Positions 17,301 to 26,765 of a DNA stretch of 64,000 nt are shown here, one piece after another (the first letter of the stretch is position 1; each line of letters starts with the position of its first letter). Source of the DNA: GCA-2718815 sp963578105 (GTDB lineage: Bacteria; Planctomycetota; Planctomycetia; Pirellulales; Pirellulaceae). The stretch is from positions 17,832-81,831 of the forward strand of contig CAUZBP010000012.1 of assembly GCA_963578105.1 (NCBI GenBank), given 5' to 3'. The notes below the pieces were generated by a model. It worked only from the letters and a program-made list of their open reading frames with translations. It was not told where the DNA came from and ran no database searches. Position numbers and translations under genes: made by a program.

Positions 17301-18689
17301 TCAGGCCATGATGTCTTCGACGACCTTGCCATGCACATCGGTCAACCGAAAATCGCGTCCCGAATAGTGATAGGTCAAACGGGTGTGATCCATACCCAGC
17401 AAATGCAGAATGGTAGCATGTAAATCGTGCAAATGCACTTTGTTTTCCACGGCTTCATAACCCAGGGAGTCGGTTTCGCCGTAGCTCAAACCGCCGCGGA
17501 CCCCACCACCGGCCAACCACACGGTGTAACCGTCCGCATTGTGGTTGCGACCGTCTCTTCCGGACCCGTCAATCGACTGCTGTTCAGGCTGCCTACCGAA
17601 TTCGCCTGCCCACAGGATCAACGTATCCTCCAGCATCCCCTGTCGTTCGAGATCCGTCAGAAGCGCGGCGATGGGCCGGTCAATTCTATGGCAGAGCTCC
17701 CCCAATCGCTCAATCTTTTCGTGTTGGTCCCAGTCCGTCAGACTCAATTGAATAAAACGCACGCCCGCTTGTGCGAAACGTCGCGCCAGCAAACACTGTC
17801 GTCCGAACTCATCGGTGGAATTTTCACCGATTCCATACATGTCCAGGGTTTCAGATGACTCACAGGACAGATCCATACTCTGTGGAAGCGCTGTCTGCAT
17901 GCGAACGGCCAACCCCAGGGAATCGATTGCACCCTGTACGTCCTGAACCGCCTGGGTCCGTTCGAGCAATGCGCGGTTGAAACGCTGAATGAGTCTTAGT
18001 TGTTCCGCGATGACGGGTGCCGGAATGTCGGGAGAACTCACGTTGTCAATGGAAATATCTTTCAGGGATTCTTCGATCCATCCGATCCGTGTCGCCTGGT
18101 AGGTACTTGGCAGAAAAGCACTGCCATAGTTGGAAGGACCTCCAAACAGCCGCGTGGGATTGATCGTGATGAAACCCGGCAAGGACTCGTTAACGCTTCC
18201 CAATCCATACAGAACCCAGGACCCCATGGACGGACGAGTGAACTGAAAGTCGCCTGTGTGGAGCAGCGGCACCGCCAAAGGATGGGCCGAACTGTCGGTG
18301 TGCATGCTTCGTACGACACACATCTTGTCCGCATGTTGTGCCAAGTGAGGCAACAGTTCGGAAGCAATCCACATTCCACTCTCGCCCTGCTGCGTGAACT
18401 TCCACCGGGGTCCCATCAATATGCCGCCTTCATTCCTCCCCTCCTTGCCATGCCGTTTTATTAACTCGGGCTTGTAGTCAAAAAGATCGTGCTGAGAAGG
18501 TCCGCCATCCATGTACATGAAGATCACGCGCTTGGCACGTGGCTTGAAATGGGATTTTGGCATTTCCCGAATGTTTTCTTTCGCAGCAACTGAACGGCCA
18601 CGGATCGCTGCCAGCGCCAGAGAACCGCAGCCCGCCCCCGATAGCTGCATCCAGCCTCGCCGGGTTAAAGACGCTTGAGAAAATTGCAT
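17301..18689 (-). CDS. DUF1501 family protein with Tat-like signal
   Basis: A 462-residue protein beginning with a twin-arginine motif (TRRGWMQLSGAG) and hydrophobic stretch, then DUF1501 blocks: RVIFMYMDGGPSQHDLFDYKP, VRSMHTDSSAHP, LHTGDFQFTRPSMGSWV, FGRQCLLARRFAQAGVRFIQL, LWAGEFGRQPEQQ and DGRNHNADGY. It is the partner of the DUF1549/1553 gene, which ends only 3 bp upstream, so the two are translationally close. This is a second copy of the pairing seen at the left edge, but the two DUF1501 proteins differ clearly in length and loops. Confidence 0.93.
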   Translation of the reverse strand: MQFSQASLTRRGWMQLSGAGCGSLALAAIRGRSVAAKENIREMPKSHFKPRAKRVIFMYMDGGPSQHDLFDYKPELIKRHGKEGRNEGGILMGPRWKFTQQGESGMWIASELLPHLAQHADKMCVVRSMHTDSSAHPLAVPLLHTGDFQFTRPSMGSWVLYGLGSVNESLPGFITINPTRLFGGPSNYGSAFLPSTYQATRIGWIEESLKDISIDNVSSPDIPAPVIAEQLRLIQRFNRALLERTQAVQDVQGAIDSLGLAVRMQTALPQSMDLSCESSETLDMYGIGENSTDEFGRQCLLARRFAQAGVRFIQLSLTDWDQHEKIERLGELCHRIDRPIAALLTDLERQGMLEDTLILWAGEFGRQPEQQSIDGSGRDGRNHNADGYTVWLAGGGVRGGLSYGETDSLGYEAVENKVHLHDLHATILHLLGMDHTRLTYHYSGRDFRLTDVHGKVVEDIMA

Positions 18690-18692
18690 GGA

Positions 18693-20888
18693 TTAGCTCC
18701 CGGGTGACTCGTCCACATTAACGAGGTAGCGAAATTCGGCACAACCAAAAAGTGCTCTGAACACAGCCGACCAGGCAATCACCTCTGCCGGCTGTTTCGA
18801 TTCAGCACCCGTCTGATCCATCTTTTCTACCTGGCTGACCAATTCCAGTATTCCTGCCACTTCTTCTTCACGCGGCGCTCGTGTGAGTGCCCAGCGATAA
18901 GCTGTTGTAGCACGTAAGCGGTTGTTCGCTTGATTCTTACTTAAAAGCCGCTCGGCAGCGAGCTGTGCCAACCGGATGACTTCCGGATCGTGTTGCAGGT
19001 AAAGGTCCTGAGTCGGCACGGCCGTAGCAGTACGACTACCGTTGACTAAATTCGGTGAAGGAAAGTCGAACAGTTCAAACATCTTCGGCAAGTAGTCACG
19101 AACCACCGGAAGATACACGCTTCGATGATCATTGGGTGGTTGCAAAAGATCCAATCCCACCTCGCGTACCAGGCAATCTCCCAAACCGGTCACCGTCGAA
19201 CCGACAGGTGGCGTCAAGTCAAGGCTCCCACTCACCACTAACATCGAGTCCCGAATCGCCTCCACCTGCAATCGACGTGGCGACATTCGCCAAAGGTATA
19301 AGTTATCCGCATCCAAATGGTTGCCTGCCTCCGACACCCGGCTGCCCAGTCGATAAGTACGGCTGCATACGATCGATCGGATAAGACGTTTGTTTGACCA
19401 GTCACTGTGCAGTTGCCAGGCAAGACGGTCAAGCAACTCTGGATGGGTGGGAGGTTTTCCCAGGACCCCAAAATTGTCCACCGTCTCGACCAGTCCACGT
19501 CCAAATAGATGATGCCACACACGGTTAACCATGACCCGAGCCGTGAGCGGATTCTGTTTGTGAGTGATCCACCGCGCAAGCTCCAGTCTGCCGCTCTGTT
19601 GGCCAGACGGCATGGCTGCCGTATCAATCGTCACGCAACTCAGAAAACCACGGGGGATTTCTTCACCGACGAGTTGCGTCGGGTTTCCTCCCGAGGCAAT
19701 CTTGGTACCACCGGGAGCATCACGATCGCACATCGACATCGTATACGCGGGTCGCGGTGGGCGAGCCGATTCCAACTGTTCTTTGTACTCTGTCAGATCA
19801 GCAATGTTTGCTTCGATTTCCGCGATTTTGACTTGGATCAATTCTGTCTCTACCTGCTGCTGACCCGAATCGCGATCAGCTTGTTGACTGGCAGGCCCGT
19901 TGACCGATTCAACGTCGGAAGCCTGACTTTCTGTTTCTGCGATCCGCTTCCGCTGTTCATCGAGTTGGGTGTTTTGTTTCTTCAATTCCTCGGCCGTAAC
20001 CTTAATTTTCTCCTCATACCGTTCTGCCGCGTCGTGTAGTGCCTGGGCACCTGCTCCAATGGGTAACACTTCGGTTGGATGTTTGCTGTACCGCTGGGAA
20101 ATGGTGCCATATAACGGTTGCGAACTATAAAAAATTCCTGCCAGGGAATAGTAATCCCTCATGGGAATGGGGTCCATTTTGTGATCGTGGCAGCGGGCAC
20201 ACGAAACCGTCAGTCCCATTGCAGCGCGCATTGTCACATCAATTTGTTCGTCGACAATGTCGGCTCGAAATTCGGTTTCATTGGCGTAATGTCGCTTGGG
20301 ACCCAAAGCAAGGAAGGCGGGAGCAACGATCAACGCCTCTTCCTGGCTGTGCTCCTCTTTCGCCAACAAATCGCCAGCCAGTTGTTCCTGCAGAAACCGG
20401 TCGTAAGGCTTGTCTATGTTGAATGCCTCGATCACGTAGTCGCGGTAGGGCCAGGCGTGGGGATAGGTGAAGTTAAATTCTTTGCCGCTGGACTCTGCGA
20501 AGCGGGCCACATCCAGCCAATGGCGTGCCCACTTCTCACCAAACTGCGGAGATGCGAGCAAACGGTCGACCAGACGTTGAAATCGATCGGGACGTTTATC
20601 GGCCAGGTAGTCATCCACGTCGGTCAAAGCAGGTGGCAGCCCCGTCAAATCGAAAGAGGCGCGGCGGAGGATGGTCACAGGGCCAGCATCACCGACCGGG
20701 GTCAATTCCAGAGCTTCTAAGCGCGCCAGTATGAAAGAATCCAGATCGCTGGCGGGCCAATCGGCATGGTGAACCACGGGTACCCGCTCTTGAACAAACG
20801 GCTGAAGTGACCAGAGTCCTTCCCCATCAGCCGGAAGAGCTGCTAGCAACAATACGATCGTCGTGAAGTAGTAGGTGGGATAATTCAT
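18693..20888 (-). CDS. DUF1549/DUF1553 planctomycete protein
   Basis: A 731-residue protein. The ATG at 20888 gives an N-terminal signal peptide (YYFTTIVLLLAALPADG) and is preferred over a TTG at 20906. DUF1549 occupies about residues 40-260: LDSFILARLEALEL, RRASFDLTGLPP, GEKWARHWLDVARFAES, a heme-like CARCHDHKMDPI and YYSLAGIFYSS. A coiled coil lies at about 285-370, then DUF1553: LARWITHKQNPLTARVMVNRVWHHLFGRGLVETVDNFG (in pieces), IRSIVCSRTYRL and SPRRLQVEAIRDSML. No separate N-terminal cytochrome (PSCyt1) domain is present, unlike many relatives. Operon with the DUF1501 gene. Confidence 0.94.
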   Translation of the reverse strand: MNYPTYYFTTIVLLLAALPADGEGLWSLQPFVQERVPVVHHADWPASDLDSFILARLEALELTPVGDAGPVTILRRASFDLTGLPPALTDVDDYLADKRPDRFQRLVDRLLASPQFGEKWARHWLDVARFAESSGKEFNFTYPHAWPYRDYVIEAFNIDKPYDRFLQEQLAGDLLAKEEHSQEEALIVAPAFLALGPKRHYANETEFRADIVDEQIDVTMRAAMGLTVSCARCHDHKMDPIPMRDYYSLAGIFYSSQPLYGTISQRYSKHPTEVLPIGAGAQALHDAAERYEEKIKVTAEELKKQNTQLDEQRKRIAETESQASDVESVNGPASQQADRDSGQQQVETELIQVKIAEIEANIADLTEYKEQLESARPPRPAYTMSMCDRDAPGGTKIASGGNPTQLVGEEIPRGFLSCVTIDTAAMPSGQQSGRLELARWITHKQNPLTARVMVNRVWHHLFGRGLVETVDNFGVLGKPPTHPELLDRLAWQLHSDWSNKRLIRSIVCSRTYRLGSRVSEAGNHLDADNLYLWRMSPRRLQVEAIRDSMLVVSGSLDLTPPVGSTVTGLGDCLVREVGLDLLQPPNDHRSVYLPVVRDYLPKMFELFDFPSPNLVNGSRTATAVPTQDLYLQHDPEVIRLAQLAAERLLSKNQANNRLRATTAYRWALTRAPREEEVAGILELVSQVEKMDQTGAESKQPAEVIAWSAVFRALFGCAEFRYLVNVDESPGS

Positions 20889-21387
20889 ACCAAGAAGGAC
20901 CAACAAGTATAACCTTGGCAGTTATTTGAGTCAATTTAACGCGTCCCAATTCAAGATGATGCTGTCCCCACTGCACGACCGGGAAGGCCTGGAAAGTGTT
21001 TCATCTTCCCATGGCATCCAAGAACTGGTGTCCAAGATGGAGAGCCACAAAGCCCGCTTGTTCTGAAAAAACGCACCGCTTTGATATCACTTTCCCTCCG
21101 CCTGAGATGCAATCCGCCAACCCGGGTGCTGCTACTACCCACCCGACAACTTTTTCAACAGAAAGGAGGTGGCTGCTTTCTAAACATCGGAATCGTGCAG
21201 CGCAAACTTTGTCCGTGTTCCTCTAACTGTTTTTGAATCTCCGATACGGTGCACACACATTTTAGTTTCGTACATTTTTAAATGGCGCCTGCACGGGCGG
21301 GTTTTATCACTGGCTCCCCTGACTGACTCTGCTGGTTAGAAACGTTCACGCAACGCGGTTGAACAAGAGTCGACGCCCACCATTCGA
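20889..21387. other. Intergenic region
   Basis: About 500 bp without a supportable gene between two minus-strand genes. It should hold the promoter of the DUF1549 gene. No strong hairpin or repeat was seen. Confidence 0.4.
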
Positions 21388-22221
21388 TCACGACTTACCC
21401 ACCATCAGGCGACGCAAGAACTGGGCAGTGGCATGAGCGGACTGTCGGGCCGGCTGACCCTCACAGGCCGATTGATGAACGGTCACTGTACCCGTGTAAG
21501 AGATGCGTCGCAGGCCCTCAAAAACCCGGGAAAAATCAATCCCTCCCGAATCATGAATCTGAATCAGATCAAACGACACGGGGCCACGGCACCATGTGTC
21601 CAAGGTCAGTTGTCCGTTTGGCCGGATCAACTGGTTCTGAAGATAAACGTTGAAAATCCAGGGACTCAGACGCTCGATAACCTCCGGTCCGTAGGCCTGC
21701 CCACAAATCTCAAGATTCGCCGGCTCAAAAATCAGCCCGAAGTTGGGCCGGTCAATGCGACGCAACGCCTCCTCCATTCCGTCCACTGTTTCGAATAGGC
21801 TACGTGTGTGGCATTGATGGACGAGCCGAATACCGACAGCAGCCGCCCGGTCTGCGGCTTGCTGTGCGGCCTTAATGTCCTCATCTTCTCTCAAAGCAAC
21901 CCGAATTAACGGAGCATTCAATCGCTGTGCCAGTTGCAAGTAAGGTGTAATATCTCTCAAGCAATCCGGTCCCCGCTCGTTGTTGTAGACCACGTCAAAA
22001 TCTCCGGTCAACATACTGACGGGGAGCCCACTTTGTTTCAGAGTCCGACAACCATCAGTAATTGTTCGCTCTGCCGATTGAATGCCCATCTGTGAGGCGC
22101 GCATGCAGATCGCATCGTAGTCACAATCGGAGGCCAGACGGACCACTTCTTCCAAATTCAAGATTGGAATTTCTTTGGAGCCAAAACCTTCGGCAATTCG
22201 TACAGAGAGTGATAATCGCAT
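21388..22221 (-). CDS. Sugar phosphate isomerase/epimerase-like TIM-barrel protein
   Basis: A 277-residue protein of the xylose-isomerase-like TIM-barrel (AP endonuclease family 2) superfamily. Visible strands and ligands include LNLEEVVRLASDCDYDAICMR, LIRVALRE, GIRLVHQCHT with the barrel His, FGLIFEPANLEICG with the metal Glu, IQIHDSGGIDF and TGTVTVHQSA. Such proteins isomerise or epimerise sugars, inositols or hydroxypyruvate; the substrate is open. Its start lies 21 bp after the HtrA stop, so probably co-transcribed with it. Confidence 0.85.
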   Translation of the reverse strand: MRLSLSVRIAEGFGSKEIPILNLEEVVRLASDCDYDAICMRASQMGIQSAERTITDGCRTLKQSGLPVSMLTGDFDVVYNNERGPDCLRDITPYLQLAQRLNAPLIRVALREDEDIKAAQQAADRAAAVGIRLVHQCHTRSLFETVDGMEEALRRIDRPNFGLIFEPANLEICGQAYGPEVIERLSPWIFNVYLQNQLIRPNGQLTLDTWCRGPVSFDLIQIHDSGGIDFSRVFEGLRRISYTGTVTVHQSACEGQPARQSAHATAQFLRRLMVGKS

Positions 22222-22242
22222 GGATCAAGAACCTGCAGTCGA

Positions 22243-23772
22243 CTAGTCGCGAATTTTCAAGATCTCGTATCGCCGGATACCGTTGCGCACCAAGCGTAGC
22301 AGAATCCCCCCTTCAAAATCGCCACGTTCCAGCAGTTCGCCAAACTCCTGTGCCGAACTGACGGGGCGATTATCTACTGAAACGATCACATCGCCCGGCC
22401 GCACCATCGCACGGGATGCGAGGCTGCCGGATTCGATCTTCATCACCACAACCCCCTTTTCCACTGGGGTTTTCATCGATCGGGCAAGCTCTGGCGTCAG
22501 GGTCTGAACGGTCAATCCTGCATCGGTTGAAGTTTCCTGTTCCCGGTCATCTGATCGGTCACTCCCATGACCAGACAGACGAACCAGTTCGTCTTCCAAC
22601 TCATCCAACACGACGTCGAACGTCTCCTCGCGGCCATCACGGAAGACCCCAATCTGCACAGGAGTGCCCGGCAGAGTGTCGGCAATCGTGTTACGCAGTG
22701 TCCGTACTTTATCTACGGCCGTTCCATTGACACTTATAATAATGTCACCCGCCTGGATGCCGGCACTTGCGGCCGGAGATCCCGGCATCACATCGCTCAC
22801 CAGAACCCCCTTGTCCGCATCAAAATCAAACTGGCGAGCCAGATCGCGGTTCAGATCCTGGATGATGACGCCCAACTTTCCACGTTGCACATGTCCATGT
22901 TTCACAATAGCACCGGTGTGCCTGCGGACCCAGTTGCTTGGTATGGCAAATCCCAGTCCATTAAAACTACCCGAGCGAGACGCAATCACGGTGTTAATTC
23001 CAATCACCTGACCTTGTAAATTGACCAGGGGCCCTCCACTGTTGCCAGGATTGATGGCAGCGTCAGTCTGGATAAAATTCTCGTAATCGGTTACCCCCAC
23101 GGTGCGCCCTGTCGCACTGACGATTCCCGCCGTGACGGTTTGTTGATAGTTGAAAGGGCTTCCAATTGCCAACACCCATTGGCCTACAACAACGTCTTCG
23201 GAATCTCCTAAAGGGGCCGGAGTCAATCCCTCTGCCTCAATCCTCAAAACTGCAAGATCGGTTTTTCGATCGACACCTACAACCTTTGCATCGAACTGAC
23301 GTCCATCCGCCAAGGTAACGACCACACCGTCCGCATTGCGGACCACGTGATTGTTAGTCACGATGTAGCCATCCTCGGAGATGATAACACCGGACCCCAA
23401 CCCTTGACGGTTGAATCCTTCCGGTGGAGTATGAAAATCAAAAAACTTGTCCCAGGCATCCTCATCACCAAAGAATCGACGAAGTTCTTCCGGAATCTCG
23501 CGACGTGTTTGGAGTATCGGACGCATCTTCTGGACACTGCTGATGGTCACCACCGAGGGACCAACCGAGCCGGCCACAAATTGAAATGCCCTTGAGAGGT
23601 CCTCGGCTGTACTCAGAGCCCGCTGCGCCGCCCGACTACCGTCATCTCGATCAGCGTAAGAAACGCTGTTCTCTGACCAGAGGAACAGGCCCATTGCACC
23701 CGCGATGATTCCAAACAACAGCACAACCGTTGTCCTGGATACGAAATACGTTCTTTGACGGCTGGTCATCAT
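22243..23772 (-). CDS. HtrA/Deg family serine protease with two PDZ domains
   Basis: A 509-residue envelope protease. An N-terminal membrane anchor or uncleaved signal (TVVLLFGIIAGAMGLFLW) is followed by a trypsin-like domain with catalytic His (IVTNNHVV), Asp (DRKTDLAVLR) and Ser (NPGNSGGPLV), then PDZ1 (LGVIIQDLN, PGSPAASAGIQAGDIIISVNG) and PDZ2 (GVVVMKIESGSLASRAMVRPGDVIVSVD). It should degrade or refold misfolded periplasmic proteins. AAGGAG sits 4-7 bases before two tandem ATGs (23772 and 23769). First gene of a likely pair with the TIM-barrel gene. Confidence 0.96.
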   Translation of the reverse strand: MMTSRQRTYFVSRTTVVLLFGIIAGAMGLFLWSENSVSYADRDDGSRAAQRALSTAEDLSRAFQFVAGSVGPSVVTISSVQKMRPILQTRREIPEELRRFFGDEDAWDKFFDFHTPPEGFNRQGLGSGVIISEDGYIVTNNHVVRNADGVVVTLADGRQFDAKVVGVDRKTDLAVLRIEAEGLTPAPLGDSEDVVVGQWVLAIGSPFNYQQTVTAGIVSATGRTVGVTDYENFIQTDAAINPGNSGGPLVNLQGQVIGINTVIASRSGSFNGLGFAIPSNWVRRHTGAIVKHGHVQRGKLGVIIQDLNRDLARQFDFDADKGVLVSDVMPGSPAASAGIQAGDIIISVNGTAVDKVRTLRNTIADTLPGTPVQIGVFRDGREETFDVVLDELEDELVRLSGHGSDRSDDREQETSTDAGLTVQTLTPELARSMKTPVEKGVVVMKIESGSLASRAMVRPGDVIVSVDNRPVSSAQEFGELLERGDFEGGILLRLVRNGIRRYEILKIRD

Positions 23773-24291
23773 CTGTCTCCTTATGAATTATCTGCTGTCA
23801 CTCCCGAGATACGGGAGTTTCAATTTCGTGAACCTGTTCCGGCTCCAGTCCGTGCCAAGTCTCAGGCCCTATTTTTCCAGTAAAGATGACTTTTGAAAAG
23901 ATCGTTTGGAGAATGGTGAAAAGTCAGTCAGTGCCCCCATCTCATGACCGCCACACCTGCAACATCAAAGGGTGATCCAATCCCAATTCAAACAATTCGG
24001 CTGGAAAAAAGCTCTATTGAGCCTACGTAGGTCAAAGCGAATCGGTTCAGAACATCCTGGAATTCTCCCGGTCAGTCGAAGCCCGCAGGAATCGACAGCC
24101 ACACCCTCCTGATGGCCGCTGGACCGCTATGGAGAACCCGAATCCATGCTCGTTTCAGGCAAGTTCCTGACCGGCAATCACACCTTTGGGGTTCCCTACG
24201 GCTGCCGCTGACGTTCTTTTCCGAACCGGGAACGCTTGCGATCTCACCCAGCAAGCTTTAACATTTCCAACATTTCCAATGGAGGACTGCC
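23773..24291. other. Intergenic region between divergent htrA-like and deoC genes
   Basis: About 520 bp that must carry the promoters of both divergent genes. No gene, convincing promoter motif or strong hairpin could be assigned by eye. Confidence 0.4.
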
Positions 24292-24984
24292 GTGGATTTC
24301 GAGCTCCGTGACATCGCTACCATGATCGACCACGCCTTACTCAACCCCACTCTTACCATGGCCGAATTGGAAGCAGGATGCCAGCTGGGTGCGGATCATG
24401 GCGTGGCGAGCGTCTGTATCATGCCCTACTATTTGAAACGCTGCTCCGACCTTCTGGAGGGAACTGGGGTAAAACCAAGTACGACGATAGGGTTTCCGCA
24501 TGGGAACAGTACGATTCAAACCAAACAATCTGCGGCAGTCCAGGCACTGGAAGATGGCTGCCAGGAGTTGGACATGGTTGTCAATATCAGCCAGGTACTA
24601 AGTGGCAATTGGGCTTACGTGCGTCAGGAGATTCAAACCATTGTTGAAGTCTCCCACGCGGCCGGCCAGAAGGTAAAAGTAATTTTTGAAAACTGTTATC
24701 TACAGGATCAACACAAACGGATGCTTTGCCAGATCTGCAGCGAACTCCATGCGGATTGGGTCAAAACGTCGACAGGTTTTGGAACGGGGGGCGCCATTCT
24801 CGAAGACCTGAAATTGATGGTCGAAAATACTGCCGACCATGTCCAGGTCAAGGCAGCGGGCGGTATTGGTGACTTGAAGACGTTATTACAAGCCCGAGCA
24901 TTGGGAGTCACTCGAATTGGTACCAGCCGCACGCAGGAACTTCTCCAGGAGTGTCGCCGCCATCTTGAAATTGCAGCAGGTTGA
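24292..24984 (+). CDS. deoC: Deoxyribose-phosphate aldolase
   Basis: A 230-residue class I aldolase. It cleaves 2-deoxyribose-5-phosphate to glyceraldehyde-3-phosphate and acetaldehyde. The Schiff-base Lys is in WVKTSTGF, the proton-relay Lys in VQVKAAGGI and the conserved Asp in ELDMVVNISQVLSG; IDHALLNPT and TIGFPHGN are also family blocks. The GTG start is supported by GGAGG 8 bases upstream; an ATG 30 bases in would cut conserved sequence. No nucleoside phosphorylase or deoB gene is nearby, so deoxyribose salvage is not shown by context. Confidence 0.93.
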   Translation: MDFELRDIATMIDHALLNPTLTMAELEAGCQLGADHGVASVCIMPYYLKRCSDLLEGTGVKPSTTIGFPHGNSTIQTKQSAAVQALEDGCQELDMVVNISQVLSGNWAYVRQEIQTIVEVSHAAGQKVKVIFENCYLQDQHKRMLCQICSELHADWVKTSTGFGTGGAILEDLKLMVENTADHVQVKAAGGIGDLKTLLQARALGVTRIGTSRTQELLQECRRHLEIAAG

Positions 24985-25149
24985 AAAGTCTGGCATTCGC
25001 CCAAGACGCATCAGGCTGCACCAGGATGGCGAGCAAGGTTACCAAGCGGGGCAGCAGAGGAGAGACGATGTGAGGACCATCTGGTCCACACGGTTGCAGG
25101 CATCTCCGGTTGGCCGGGATACGCAAAGCCCACAACAACGGACATGGTA

Positions 25150-26409
25150 CTACCAGCCGAGCAGTAACCTGCCATCTCCGTCGAATTCCAAAGCGGTCGG
25201 TTCTGCTTCGACACTGACATCCTGCCGTGCTACGACCTCCCCGACCACCGGCTCCGTGGCGTAGAAAACTTCCAGGCTAAGCGTATCGCGGATGAAAACC
25301 AGGCGCGGCTTCCCAATACCTTGCCGCGCCAGCAATTGCACCATTTCTTGAATCATTTCACGGTCATCCCGCCATACCAGTGGTAGCTTTCCTCGCTCCA
25401 GAAATGTTGAAGTGATGATGTTTCTGGCGGTCACCGCCGCATTCATTTTTCCCGCCAGGCGCTGGGTTGTGAAATCAGCGATTCCTACACCGGTTGCATT
25501 CCCGGCACTGCCATCGGTCAAATCAGATACACCAATCAAAGATATTTTTGGTCGCGGGAAATCGGGTTCGTTTGCAATCACGACACGTCCCACCACGTTC
25601 GTGTCGATTCCAGTGCCACTGATCTCTTTTCCCATGCGAGCAATCACCAGGCCGTCGAGTTGTTCGATGGGAAGATCGGCGGCCCAACTCTTAGCCAACT
25701 TCAGTAAATCGGACTCGCGCTGAACCATCTCTTCGGGGCCCAGCACGTCCACCTCAGCAAGCTGGTGCTGAGCATCTTCGACCAAAGCAACTCCGGCCAG
25801 GACCTTTCCTGTCCCAAGTAACGCCTGGGCCATGGGAACCAATGCCTGCCGAAGACCCACCGTACCGCGTGAATGAAAGACCTGGGCGCCCCGTTCTTTG
25901 CCCAGCCCCACAACAAGCATCTTCAGCAAACCGCTTTCGATCGTTCCTGAAAAATCCGTGTGCGGCTTGATCCGGTTCACCAGAACAATCCCATCCGCTT
26001 CGGAAGCCAGGCGATCCATTATCAGGGGCCATGTCCGGCCGGCAACTTCGACTTCGCCAAGCTGAACGGTGTCCATGCTGGAACAGACCGGCGCGCCAAC
26101 CACCTGCTCGTCGATTCCCAACGCTGCCAACAGTCGCTGCTGAGCTTCCGCATTCGCTCCAGCATGGCTGCCCATCGCCGGAACAATGAAAGGTGATGCT
26201 CCTTGTTCCTTCAAAAAAGACACCAACGTCGCGGTCACTTCAGCTAGTCGGTCGATACCACGACTTCCAGTGGCAATGGCAATCCGCCGTCCTTGGAGAT
26301 CCTTGCCTTGACCCCACCAACGTTTTAATCGATCGACAAGCGTCTGCCGAGGATCGGACAGCCGCCGGTCGGGAAAGACTCTGCGCAACCGGGCAATCTT
26401 TATTTTCAT
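25150..26409 (-). CDS. LarA/DUF2088 family protein (lactate racemase-like)
   Basis: A 419-residue protein, the usual LarA length. It shows GRRIAIATGSRGIDRL, FIVPAMGSHAGANAEAQ, VLVNRIKPHTDF with the LarA-type KPH, GLLKMLVVGLGKERGAQ and RPKISLIGVSDLT. LarA uses a nickel-pincer cofactor to racemise 2-hydroxy acids; family members act on several hydroxy acids. No larB/larC/larE cofactor genes are in the window, so cofactor supply would come from elsewhere. The 165 bp between it and deoC (convergent) shows nothing notable. Confidence 0.85.
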   Translation of the reverse strand: MKIKIARLRRVFPDRRLSDPRQTLVDRLKRWWGQGKDLQGRRIAIATGSRGIDRLAEVTATLVSFLKEQGASPFIVPAMGSHAGANAEAQQRLLAALGIDEQVVGAPVCSSMDTVQLGEVEVAGRTWPLIMDRLASEADGIVLVNRIKPHTDFSGTIESGLLKMLVVGLGKERGAQVFHSRGTVGLRQALVPMAQALLGTGKVLAGVALVEDAQHQLAEVDVLGPEEMVQRESDLLKLAKSWAADLPIEQLDGLVIARMGKEISGTGIDTNVVGRVVIANEPDFPRPKISLIGVSDLTDGSAGNATGVGIADFTTQRLAGKMNAAVTARNIITSTFLERGKLPLVWRDDREMIQEMVQLLARQGIGKPRLVFIRDTLSLEVFYATEPVVGEVVARQDVSVEAEPTALEFDGDGRLLLGW

Positions 26410-26765
26410 TTTTCGACAATCCGTGGCCTCTCCACCAATGCAAACCCGTGACTTTCATCAACCCTGTAAACCATTGCTGCACCCTCCTGTGCCGCTGGCT
26501 CCTTCGAGACTACCCTGGACTCAGCCTCAAGGCTACCATAGGGATGAATGACCCTTCCAGGTGTTCTCCCGGCACTGAAAAAAATCGTCGCGCCGTCGTT
26601 GGATCCGACTCACAGTAAAGCAATTGCAGTTGAAAGACAAAGCTTGGTTTCAGACATTCTCTACAACACAGGACCGGCACATCGCTTCGTTCCTCACCAA
26701 CCGGTTGTTTCCCTGGCGTTCTGATCGTTATCAGATTTTTCGTGTGGAGTGACTGATTCTTCATC
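26410..26765. other. Intergenic region between divergent LarA-like and P450 genes
   Basis: About 355 bp, expected to contain both promoters. No additional feature was recognised. Confidence 0.4.
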
